A DNA stretch of 64,000 nucleotides from Rhabdornis inornatus (taxonomy: Eukaryota > Chordata > Aves > Passeriformes > Rhabdornithidae). Every line of letters starts with the position of its first letter. Positions within the stretch are counted from its first letter, which is position 1. The notes under the pieces were generated by a model. It worked only from the letters and a program-made list of their open reading frames with translations. It made no database searches and was not told the origin of the DNA. The DNA is taken from contig VWZS01002405.1 in NCBI GenBank assembly GCA_013397075.1, positions 186,001 to 250,000 of the forward strand, given 5' to 3'. Both the position numbers and the translations under genes were made by a program. Below are positions 42,001 to 54,800 of this stretch, piece by piece.

Positions 42001-45000
42001 CCACTCACCCTGGTGCATCCAAAACAGAGCACTGTGGTACCAAGGAGAAACAAACTATCCCAGCCAAAACCAGGACAAGAGGGAAGATAAATACTGGTGA
42101 TTTTTGGGGAAATGTTATTTTGTGTAGTTAAAGATGAGATTCCATTGTCATGGCATGAGTAAAGTTCTTAATGACCTCTCTGCCTTAAAACTTAAGGTCA
42201 CCCTAATCTGTGATTAACAATGTGAAGAGAGATCGAACATCTTTCAGCTCTGTATTATGAGAAGTAGGGGTTAAATTATGCTCTGGGATGAGAAAAAAGA
42301 AAAAAAAATAAGCAGGAAACAAAATTAGAAGCTAATTGCTAAACTTGAACTGTCAGTTATACTAAAGTTTATTTCTGCTAGTGATTCAATTAACTGTAAT
42401 GACTTAATTGGGCCAATAATTGAAATAATCTTGCTTCCTCAAATTTTAGAATAACCCCTGAAAAAATAATCTTGAATGTGCCATCTCACCTGCTGTGTAT
42501 ACCAGTTTGATGCATCAGGGGAAGTGTATTGGAATAGGGTTAGGTTCCTGCAAAACAGGAATCCTAGGAGGCAGATATAATGTTCCAAATCACACTCTGT
42601 CTCATAGGTTTCAGCTCATGTTTAGTGCCAGACAATGTGGGTTGAAAGAAATTTGCATGATGCTGTATTTTCTTGAGTGGTGTAAGAGCAGCAGTGTTTT
42701 ATTTATTCCCTACATCTGGTTGTTAATACACTTAATTCTGGGCTTGTTGGTGTTAAATCTTCACATTGACTGAGAATGACTTGTTGTGTGTGTGGTTTTA
42801 GCCTTTTGAGGGTTTTTCTTTGTCCTGTGAAACTAATGATAAGCAATATTTGTATGATCTAAATATTTTAATGGTTTTACTTTATTAAGGAATAGTTTTG
42901 CATTTTAATTAGTTAATTTCTTGCTTCTAAAGGTTTATGTTCCCAATCCTTGTGAGGTGGGGTGGGGGTGTTCTTCTTAGTCTGTGGTTGTAATTTGAAA
43001 TGCTTTTGAGTCCTGATAAACTTTGTGGTAATACTTTGGATTCTGGAACAGAGTTTTACACTTGTATTGTTGTGTCTCCTGTACACTGTGTATGCACATC
43101 TGCTGCTTCCTTATTTCATCAGCTGCTGCTTGGGTTGTTCAAATTGTTGCAGCTTTGGGATAGATAATGCTTGGTACTGGTTTGAAGTTGACAATTACTG
43201 TCTGCTGTCAAGAGGTTTGTTNNNNNNNNNNNNNNNNNNNNNNNNNNNNTTTTTTTTTTTTTTTTCCCTTTTCCCCAAGCCCCCCCCCCCCCCAATGGGA
43301 TTTTGACTAAACAGCATTGAAGAAAATCCAATGATCTCGTGCATACATACATGGACTAATGAAGTTATGACTATGCATACTGGATGCCTACAATCACAAT
43401 TTCCTCTTAGAAACCTTAGTTTTCCGGCAGTCATGGCTTCCCCTTTGTCTGGACTGCCAGATTTGAACTATTTATGGCATTGTAAGACAGTATCTTCCTT
43501 GCAACCGTTGGTATGTGTTCTTGGGTTTTGTGCTGTTTTTTTTTTTTTTTTGTTACTCAACTTCATAATGATGGTTTCACACATCTCTTACAGGAGATAC
43601 CAATTTCTGGTATTTTCATGGAGTCTTTGTAGGATGTGTTGGGACACCAAGAAAGCCATAGGGTGGTTAAGATGAGACTCTAGATTTGTTCAGCTTTCAA
43701 AATGCCACTGGCACCATGATTGCCAGTGTCTGGAAAATCCTGAATCTCCAATATAGACATATTTTACTTTGCAGATAGCATTTGAGGATTGTGACCCTAG
43801 ATCTTGGCAATAAAAAAAGAAAGCAAAATTTGGTTCACTGCAGTTTTGAAGTGTACTTGATAATGGAAAATCACAAGCTCATCTTGTTCTTGGAGCAGTG
43901 GTGGCTCTGCTTCTGATCCCATTTTTTTTTAGCTTTTGTGTGATAATACTGAAATTGGCTAGGAGTTTTTGTTTAGTGCAGCAGAGAGTATAATTTAAAA
44001 TCATTTAAATTGCTAGTGGGAGCTTTTTGTTGTTAGGTATGGAATTCTATTCAGGAATTTTTCATCTGAATCCTTGGGCAGCTTTTTTCCTGATTTCCTT
44101 GGAAAGTAAATTTTGCCGTAAGTGAGCTTTCAAAGCTTGTTTATTCATGTTGCATTTTTAACTCTGGTTTTAACTTCACTGGCAAAATAGTTCACTGAAA
44201 GCACATCTATCTATCTGTCTATCTATCGATCTATCTATCTATCTATCTCCTGGAAGGCCAAGACTTTGTGTGTGTGTATATTTATACATATATACATACA
44301 TACATATATATATCCATAACAAATAAAATCTTGGCCTTCTAGAATTAAACTGTATGGTCCATGCCATATATACCTGAATAGATATGTCTTCTATGACTTG
44401 GTGTGCTTAATAGAAAAAGATGGATTTTTTTAGCCTTTGTCCCATTATGTATGCACATCCGTGTATATACATGTGTATTTGTATATTTACTGTGTCTATG
44501 CATATATATACATATATGTGACAACATTCATTTCTGAAGTAATTTTATTAAATCAGTGTGGTTATACTACAGCTGAATTTAGCATATTGTTCTGAATTAC
44601 CTTTTGCCAGCTATTTAGATAGTAATACTAGAGTTTTACTTCTGCAAAGGAGCGTCCTTTTGCAGAGAGAAAGTAGCTTGGTTTATCTGAGTATTTTCTG
44701 CTGAAAATGTTATGGAAAGGTTTAGATTATTAATACAGACTTCTCTGTTTGTGAGCTTAACTAAAATACTGGTGTGAATCAGACTTGGAGCAGTACTTAC
44801 TTTCTCTTATCCAGACATCCAAACTACCTGTTCCATGTATCAGGTTTTTTGATTATTGGTGGTCTGCAGTTGTTGTGAATTTAGTCAGCAACTAAATCTG
44901 TTCTCTGTTGCACAGAGTGTGTGGTTAGAATGATATGAGGGCCAATAATACTGCTTTATAAGTCTAATTAAGATTAGAAGATATTTTCCCCATTGACTTT

Positions 45001-45844
45001 TGTAATGTAGTCTGCCTCTTTAAGCTGATTGCAGATAATTTTCAGATAACTGAGCAGCCTGTAGCAACCATTGACTGAAACTAGCAAGATTTGTGGGTTC
45101 TTATTGCTTCTGAAAATTGGTCCAAAATATCTAAAGATGTGTTCAAAATTAGCTTACTTCTGAAAGCAGTGAACACCTGCTTGTGTATTTATATAGTAAT
45201 TAAATGCAAGTTTGACATATTTAGAATACTTTTGGTATAATTGGCAAGGAGTGACAAGGTCATAAATCAGCACAGGTTGTTTAATTTGGTAATACAGTCA
45301 CATAAGGTGTTGGGGATTTTTTCGTCCAAGATCTGGTTGTGGTTGCAGTTAACTTCAAGCTGTTGAGATAGAGTTTATGTATTGTAATAAAGCAAGGATG
45401 TTTTGAGAAGCAAGTTTCAAGAAGCCTTTGCAAAACCTGTAGGTTGAAAAATAGAATTTAGGAAATTTTCTCTATATTGAAAAGAATTAATTTTACGTGA
45501 GAAAATTATATTTAAACAAAGACACTGCATGCAAGATGAGTTTGAACAACTTCTACTCATACAGATTTTGATGGATTTTTTTTCTTTTAGTCACTTTTGC
45601 ACCTTACAGTCACTGGATTTTGTGTGTGTTGCTATATCCTATTTTGCTGATATTACTCAGCTGTAGTACAGTTTCACGTATTTGGAGCCTCCTGTTATCC
45701 GCTCTCTAATGCATCCACAATATTAATCAATATATGTGGTTTGGAACTGAAAAGCTTATCAAGTATCTCATATTAACTCTACAATTTTTTAAACCTTTCA
45801 AGAGATGACACGAATAAGGAAGAAGATGAAGATGAAGAAGAAGC

Positions 45845-45877
<33 letters not shown>

Positions 45878-48800
45878 AGACAACAATAACAATGAGGAAG
45901 AAGAGTTTGAATGCTATCCACCAGGCATGAAAGTCCAAGTGCGGTATGGAAGAGGGAAAAATCAAAAAATGTATGAAGCTAGTATTAAAGATTCTGACAT
46001 CGAAGGTGGAGAAGTCCTTTACTTGGTGCACTACTGTGGATGGAACGTGAGGTAACTTGAGTTTTAGTTAGTGATTACTTCTTGAATTACTTCTCAAATA
46101 CACTTACGAATTTTAAAAATTAAATTAATAGACATCTGGAGTCCTAAACTTTCAGTATTGGTGTTCTGTGAAGGTCATTGTACTGTATGAAACTTAGATT
46201 TTTAACACTATAAAAATGCAGGACTTTAGTTGCTTTGAAAATCATCTTAAAATGACTTGTTCAAAGAAGGCTTCATTTATTCCCCATCTTACTTCTAGAT
46301 CTTCCATGCAAGTGACATATCACTCTTTTCAGGTTCCTCCTCTGGCTCTCTTAAGCCAATTTTGTCTGATTCAGTATTTGAGTAGTGCATTTAGCTGAGG
46401 CTGTGAACTCACTCTTGCCAGTGAAGCACAGAGTACACCAGCAATAGGCTATTTAACTGGAAAACAACAAGATTCTTAGTGGCAAAAAACTGCACAGCAA
46501 ATAACTGCATTTCATCTGATCTGGTCTCTATCCTCCCTACCCCACCTCCCCCTGAGGCTGCCCTGAACTTCCCAGCCAGACTCTTCTTAGCCTAGTGGCT
46601 TCTTATGCTTTTGTTAATACAAGGAGGAGCATATGCTTCTTATTGTCTTCAGTCTAGCATTAATAGAAATAAGTTGAAGTATTTCTTTTTTGCCATTTAA
46701 AACTTGAAGAAACTTTGAAAACAGTAGAGAAAACGAAAATTTTTGAGCAGCTTATAACTTCTCATTGTCCTTAACTGTTACCTTTTTAACTTCATTACTG
46801 TCTGTAAAAAAAAAAAATAAAAAACTCACAAGTCTGAGACAAGTCTGAGGTACTTTTTTCTTGTTTTTCCTTTTCTGGGAAAGCTGAGGTTCTTGTAACC
46901 TTCATCTGTCATCTGGGCATTCTGCCTCTGACCAAGAGGGCAGGACAAATACCATTTATTCAGTTCTAGCAAGATCTGCTAGCAAAGGTAGCAGAGAAGT
47001 GTGATGCTTCTCTTGCTGCCTTGAATTCACCTCTGTGTCAAAGCCTGGTGATTTCCAGGCACACCTGAGTTACTGCTGAGGAGGAATCTCGCTTTTGCCA
47101 GTTTTGGTACCAATCTTCTGTAGAATTGTGATCTACATTGATCTACAGGTGTAGGATCTGACATAAAGTGTCTTCAGGCAACATCTGTAAGCAAGATTGG
47201 CTGTGAAGTCAAGATATGAGGGGAGATGCAGCCTGCTCAAGGTGATAGCTGGGGTGTGACTTTCCTTTTGGTCCAGTTCTTACTGAGGAGGACTCCCTTG
47301 GAGTGCAATTTGCTGAAATTTTCATCCTACTCACTGAAGACTACTGTGTGTACCATTCCAAGAGGTTTCTTGCTTTTTAAACTCTTGTTTTGGAATTCAC
47401 ATGTAAGCATAGAAGTTTTTTCTTTTTGAGCAAATACCATGCTATTATCCGTGCTGTGAGGTGAGATGATCAGATTTTTATTTGAGCAGTACCACTTCAA
47501 ATCTGAAGAAATGAGAAGTCAAAAATGAGTCTCCTTCACCTTGAAGATCCCAGCACCCCAGTTCTTAAAGGAGAAATCAAGATTCTAAATTTTAAACTCT
47601 GCATTTTAAACAGATCTGCAGATGTCAAAGGCATCATTTTGGTGACTAGGATATGTTTGATAATAAAAGTATTTTTAGTTAACTTGCACTCATTTGAGAA
47701 GTAAGGAGTGTTGCTTGCTTGGTCTTTCTGGTGGCAGGACTTGAGTTTATATTTTTACCTGGTGTTTCAAAAGAGCCCTCTGAAAAGGTTTGGGGGGGAG
47801 TAGGATTCTTCACTGAAAAATGCATCAGTGATTGATTGAGATTTAGCTGTGGGACTGTGCATGGACTAAATGTGGCTAACTTTTTTCATACATGTAAAAT
47901 TACTTCATTTTATGGATTTGACGGAAAGAGTGTGTAAGCCTCAGCTTTAGCCAGCATCTAACCACTTTGACAGTTTAGTATTGTGAAGGCTAGGCTTGTA
48001 GGCTGAAATAGCTTGATTTGGCTTTCAGTCAGTGACAACCTGGAAAAGCAACTGCCTTAGTAAGGTAGGAAGCAATTCCCTTCTCTCCTTATTCATTGTA
48101 GATTACTTAGCGGGTACGAGTACTGTATGTACATTACAGGGGATGTACTGAACTAAGATTTGCTAATCATCCAAGGGTTTTTAAATTCTGTCATTCTTCT
48201 GCTCCTCAAACTTGACTTTCCTGTTTCCCCCTTTGGTCAAGTATGCCATTTAATGGCCTGTTCTTTAAACTCAGAAGTTTGAGCAGAAATCCTAAATAAC
48301 TACTAATAGTTCTTATCACCATTTCAGTATGTCTGGAATTCAGACAATTACTTTCAGTATCAGTCTGGAATTCAGAATAACTGTGTATGTGGGAATGCTC
48401 ACATTCTTTAGGGTACTTGGAATGAACTTGGGTAGACTTGATACTCATCTTCATTAGTTGGGTTTTTTTTTTAAATCCTCTGGAACAGTGACATTAAGAA
48501 CTGTGGAACTTTTTTTTTTGTTTTGTTTTTAAAGAGTAAACAGAAAGTGCAGAAGCTGTACAGCATTATGCTGAAGGATCTTGTGTTAGCTCCCGAGATT
48601 CAGATGATGTATGTCTCTGATAAAGATCTCTGAATGATAGTGTTCAGTGGAGCCTGGCTTGTAGTCAAAGGGAATGGTAGCAATCTCTACCCTGTTAGAG
48701 AGAAATACAGAGAAACTGTAGTTCTGACAGACCAGTGATGTTCTGAATTATGTGTGCTTTTTATGTAACTAAAACTTCTTTGGGGCCTACGGTGCCAGTT

Positions 48801-51800
48801 CCTTCTGTTGTAATTTTGCACTGGGAGCTGAAGATTAAAGAACAGTTCATTGAGTAAGTGTTCTTCTGCAGTGTATGCCCAGTAATTAGAGGGTGCATAT
48901 TAAAAAAGCAGATTGTTGAAACTGTGTGTCATTAGGGTACAATGTCACAAGACATGTTATTCTTGAATGTTTCAAATGTTTAAAGCTAAGAATTATTATT
49001 TTCAACATTTCTTTCCTTCAGAAATCTGCACATGGAAGTGCTGATTTCTGTCTTAAGTTTGTTGAAACACTACTTCATATACACATTTTATACTTTACAG
49101 TCAACCACTGAAATTAGATGTGCAGCAAAATTTTGGGTCCTGGGAGTAATGTGTGTCATGGGGGGTAGGGGAGGGATTATTTAAAAAAAAAAAAAAGAAA
49201 CTAGAATCCCCATCTAATATTCTAGTATTTGAATATCAGACTAGATTTTCTCCTTTCTTTGATCACAAAAAAAAAAAAAAATCTCCCTTTTTAGCAGCTA
49301 CAGATAGTATACTGTACCTTTTCAATTAATTTGCCAAGGCTTGCTAGTTCCTTGAGCTCACTTCTCCTTCTCAGAAAAGTGGTATCTTTGCTAGTGTAAA
49401 TCTAGTCTGGACAAGTATGCTTTCTTGTTTCTCCTCTAGTATTTCTGTGGAAGATCGACTGAGCAGTCTCTGAGAGTATGTTGTGGTGCATTTTATCTTG
49501 TAAGTAGTGGATATGAATGTGACAGTGTCAGTACATACTCTGATGCAAGGTGCTCTTCTTTGTCTTCATTTTGGTAAGGCAAGTGTATTTTCTTTATGAA
49601 AGTGTTCCAGGTTTTCATATGAAACCTGATTTAAAATAAGGAAATCTCCGTAACCTCTTCTAGGAGCAGCTCCCCATATTACCTCCTTCGTGTCCACTGT
49701 CATCTGCTCACTTTAGAGTGGTGAAGCTAGTACATGTGAAAGACAGCACTGCAGTAAAACAACCCTCTGAAAAGTACATGCTTCTTGTAAGCAGAGCTGA
49801 AGAACTATTTTGATAATATTTTTGGGTTAATTTTGTTTTGTGAACAGACTGTCTAAAGTAAGATTAGTGATGAAGTAAGTGTTCATATGTTAGCTGGTGC
49901 AGTTCTAGAAAGAGGCTCTAGTCTGAGTCACGCACCCCATTTTAGATACAGCTTTCAGGGTGCTTCTCTGTCTTGCATTGGAGGAAAATGTCATTTAGGG
50001 TCAGGTTGTCAACTGTGGCTTGGAATGTATCTTTTTTGCAGGATCTGTTTCAGCCTGGGGTCCAGTTGTCCCAGGTTTAGGCAAACCATATGCATCGGAT
50101 GCGTGAGTAATGAAAGGAGCTCTGTGGTGCAAAGGTATGGAGTGGGGGCAGCTGATTCCCTGGAGAAGATGAGAGATTTCTGTGGTGTCTTCTCAGGGTC
50201 TGTCTGCTGTTTTGGGTGCAGTCAGGACTAAAGCAGGATATGCTCTGGTCAGCAGCTGTGATGGTCACATATTAGTGTTCCAAGTTGTGCTCCTTGAGAT
50301 GAGGGCTTGCATGACTACCCTTTCTAATACATGATGTTTAGGACTCTGTGGTATGGACAGATACTCTCTTCAGATTCTGTGCTTCTCTCCTTTGGTTCAG
50401 TGTGCCCCCATGTCTATCAGCTCTTGGGCCAACAGGCACTGCAGTTGCTGTGAATCTCAGACAGTGTGGGCTGTGCACAGACTCTGCATAGGAGGAAGAT
50501 TAATTTCTTATTGGAGATGCATAAGAATGAGTGAATACAAATTTGGTATTCTAGCAATGTGGTCGGGGCAGAAAGGATGCTGTCAGAATCCTTACATTTC
50601 ACCATGTGTTTATCACATCCTAGCGCTGTTTTCCTGCATATATTTAGATCTAATAAAATACTCCTGCATTTCTCTGGGTCACAAAATCTATTTGGCTAGC
50701 ACTTCAGGGTATTCCTTGTGCAAAACATGTCTTTGTCTTGAAGAATGATTGCTTCAAATAGGGTTTCCCACAGTCTCACAGAATATGGGATTTTTCCATA
50801 TGAGCAAGTACTCTGCAGAATTGTATTTCACTTTTGAACCTGTTTACTGACATTTCACCTGGTAATGACAGTGTAATAGTGCAATGACAGCAGTGTCTGC
50901 AGCAGTGTAGGCAGTATATCGTAATCTGCATGGTCTGCTGTGGGATTTTGTGGTTTCTATTGTCACATGGAGGTGAAAAAACAGAACAATTGTTTTGGAA
51001 AGCTATTTTTCAGACTTGCTATTTCATTTTTTCACTGTATTATGTGAAATTCAGGTTAGTAGAATACAGTATTTAGCTTCTGAAATCCCTTGTATAGATC
51101 ATAACTTAAAATATGTAGGAAAGCAAGTTGGAAACTTGTTTTTCCCTAAATATTTTCAATTTATGGCAATATTTTGGATATAGGTCACAGTGGTTGCAAA
51201 GAAACTGAATTAGGACTGTATCAGTAGTCATTGCATACGTCAAAATGATGATTGAGTAAGCCCAGCTGGAAAGCCAGCATGGTGATTGTGCTCAAATCCA
51301 TCCTGTACAAGTTTTTTTTGGACAGTGTGGTTTTGGGTTTTTTAAACTTGATTTTTTTTTTTCCCCCTCTATTTTTATGTTTACCTAGGAGGGTAAGAAT
51401 TAGTTTGTATGTATGTTCAGGTCAAAGTTAATATCAACTGATTTTTAACTGAACTGTTTCTTATGCAGATGGTTCTTAAATTTACAGTTTAAGTAGTAAA
51501 AGTAGCTTATTCTTATCAGGAGGAAAAACATTTATTTAAATGGTTCTTGAGTTTTTCAGAAATGCACAATCTGGCAAGCACAGTACCATAGTTAAACTAT
51601 ATTCTTACTAAGAATGTACTTCTTTGGTCTTGGATTTGTACTTAAGACGTCCAGTCTTGAATAACAAGATGCCTGTTGTTAATATCTTGGTGCTATTTAG
51701 TATGTTTTTGTCTTGAATCACTCTGATACAAAATGGAAACCTTGAATTGAAAAATGTCACTGTGAAGTCAGTGACTCAAAGTTGGTGACTCTGAAGGGTT

Positions 51801-54800
51801 ACTCACTCCGTATAGCTCTTTGCAGTCACTCAGGATCCAAAGAGTTTATTTTTATTAACTGGTCCCATTTTATGTACTTGAAAGGTTTTATTTTATTGTT
51901 AAGGTTTTACAGTGTATAAATAGGAAGTATACCTTTTAGAGGTCTGTACAGATTTCTCATTCAAATAGTTTGTTTTACCTGCATACATGGATTTTTGCTG
52001 TTCTGTGCAGACTGGAAGATAGGTTTTGCATTTACCCTTCAGTGTATAAAGACATTAATCCTCTGAACCTTAGCTGAAACTTCATAGACTTGAGAATTCC
52101 ACAAATAATTACTTGATTCAAATTGCAATTCTGTTTTTATATGGCAACTAATTCTCTTTTTCCTCAGTTAAATTTCTATTGTGATGAGATTATCTGCTTA
52201 AAATGATAAAGGTGTACGATTTCTTTTTCTGTTTAGGTACGATGAATGGATAAAGGCAGACAAGATAGTGAGACCAGCTGATAAAAATGTACCAAAAATT
52301 AAGCATCGAAAGAAAATAAAGGTAGTTTTTCTCCCTTTTCTCTCTTGTTGCTCCCAGTGTTGGTTTGATACATAGTTAAGTAATTCCTTCCTCTCTGCCT
52401 GACCTTTTGATTGGCCTACAAATGCTTATCAGGCAAAGCAACTTCATAGCCTTTTAAACGTGGCTACTCTTTTTGTTCTGGTTTTGACTTTTCTTCTTGA
52501 GGTGAGGAGGGGAAGCTTCTCTTTCCTTCTTTCCTGAATTTTTAATTAAATGTATGCAGTCATTCACAGAAGACAAATGAGAAGGATACAGATTATTGTC
52601 AGTGTTGGGAGCCAGCTTGAGGGGGTGAAATTGGAGAGTGCTCTGACTCTTCAGAGCAAACCTATGGACCAGTCCATGTGCATGGGACTCTATAATTTTA
52701 TTGCCAAGATTTCTTTAAAAATTGATTCTTCCACAACTGATATTTAGGCTTAGATGATGACCTATTTCTTGGACAGTGGGCTGCAAGGAAGCTTTTCCTT
52801 CTGCCACTGCTGAGCCTGGCATCCTGCAGTGCCACTACTCCTCGAGCCCTGGTTGTGTTTGCTTTCCCATTTGTTTTAGTGTTGACAAAGTCCGTCTTCA
52901 GTGGAAAGGTCTTGGCGTGGAGTGTAGAAAGGTGTTTGTAGTCCTTTAAACAGAGAGGAGAGCTTTCCTTTACAGACTGAATGTTTAAGATAACTGTAAG
53001 CGTTGTTTAATTGTAATCCATGATAAGATGTGTGCTCCAATGAGAAGAGTTTTTGTATCTTTTTTTCACCTAGAATAAAACTGACAGAGAGAAAGAAGAG
53101 AAGTATTCTCCTAAACCTTGTAAATTGCGACGTTTGTCAAAACCCCCCTTTCACACCAGCACATCACCAGAGACTGGGTCCAAACTTGACAGCACTGAAG
53201 CCAAAAACAGTGAACAAGCTCCAGTTAAATCAATAGAAATTTCTATCATAAATGGGCTACAAGGTATTGTACTTAAAAGCTTTTTCTAATTCTGTAAATG
53301 GGCCTTTAAACAGGACTAAATGACACTGTAGAATAACTGATGCAACTAAATGCTTGAGTCTGTCTGGCTAATTATAACATCATCTTCAGAAATAACCCTT
53401 GGACAAAAGCAGTGCTGGCAGTTTCTGTGAATTTTGTGTGTTAACAGTCAATTACATTTTGTGTTGCCATCCTTTTTTTTGTTTGATATTGAGCAAAGCA
53501 TTTTTGCTTCCTATCTAATTTCTAAATTTTTCATTTTTGATTTACCTAAGCTGTAGGACCCATTATTCATATTTGCATGTCTGTCGTTGCTAGCACTGTG
53601 TTCCCCTGCCCACACATTTACAGCAGCATTTTAATACCTACTTGCTTCTCTTCATTCTTAGTTTAGGGCATGCTTCCAGAGAAAGAAATCATGTATGGTA
53701 TAGGTAGTTTGGGTAACCACAAACTTTGTGGAAGCTGTGTGACTTTAATAATCATTCCAACTTATTTAAACTTGGATGACACTGCCCCTGGGTTCCAAAA
53801 TTGTAGGTAGAATAACAGTCAACATAATCTATAATGCTTCATTTCCTTAGGAAATGAGAAACAAAAAAACCCAATTAGTGATGACACTATTATTAGTGTG
53901 ATAATTAAATTAATCTGTAATTAACTTTATAAATCAAGGATTTACATATATATATATATATACATATGTGTATTTGAGCCAGTTCCTGTGTTTCTCCTTG
54001 AATCTGTATCTTTTCACACTGAATGAGATTGCTGTTGATTCTTTCTAGATTATATATCTTTGTTCTTCTCTCAGTTTCTTTATTGCTGACCCTGAATTTT
54101 CTTGCAGTTGTCCTACATTCTTCTTGTCCATTTGTTTCCCTAAGTGCCTTTCTTTATTGCTTTCACTTCCTTTTTCCAGGTTGATCATCAGGTTGGTTTG
54201 TAACAGAGTATCCGATGTGTGTGTTGTTGTTCTGTCCTTTAGACTCTGGATTTTCCAGGCAAAATAGTATTTGTGTTATGGGCTTTGGAAAAAAGGCAGA
54301 TAATGGTAGTGTTTGTAACCCATAAGAAATATTTAAGGGCATCTTTCAGTTTCTGGTTTGGGTAATTGTGCAGAAGTTTGTATTTTACAGATTAATGCAC
54401 TCTATGCTTTCTCTACCTCTTCAGAAATTCCTGGAGATGTACTATATAACAGAGAATCTTCCTAGTTTCTAATCTAGTCATTATACCATGAATTTTTGAA
54501 CTCTTCAGGAGGTACCATTTAAGAGAGAGACTGCTAGAGGTCCTGTAGCGTGTCTTCATATCTGTACAGTTTTCTTTAGTTGTTTTTGTTTTTTTTTTTT
54601 AATAATTCTTTGTAACCGTAAAGAATCAATACAAACTTTCCTTGTTTTGTTTTTGTTTGGATTTATTTTTAATTAGCTTCTGAAAGTTCTGATGATAGTG
54701 AGCAAGAAGATGACCAAAGTGCCCCGAATGTTCATGCTGATGGCAAAGAGGAATCTCAGCCCGAAGCCATAAGCCAAGATAAAAATGAACTCCGTCTAAA

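Larger units (their letters stand above)
36298..45802 (+). other. ARID4B: Longest intron (9505 bp)
   Basis: This GT-AG intron ends AAACCTTTCAAG. It holds a 132-bp LTR-like element (41946-42077), a poly-T/poly-C region with a 28-bp N gap (43222-43249), an ATCT tetranucleotide repeat (44205-44248) and TA/CA-rich sequence to about 44315. No exon, RNA gene or nested gene was recognised. Confidence 0.8.

Noticed and set aside
43025..43434. Open frames crossing the N gap
   Set aside because: They depend on unknown bases and homopolymer translation.
45727..46031. Minus-strand Leu/Pro- and Phe-rich open frames
   Set aside because: They are the complement of the GAG/GAA acidic tract.
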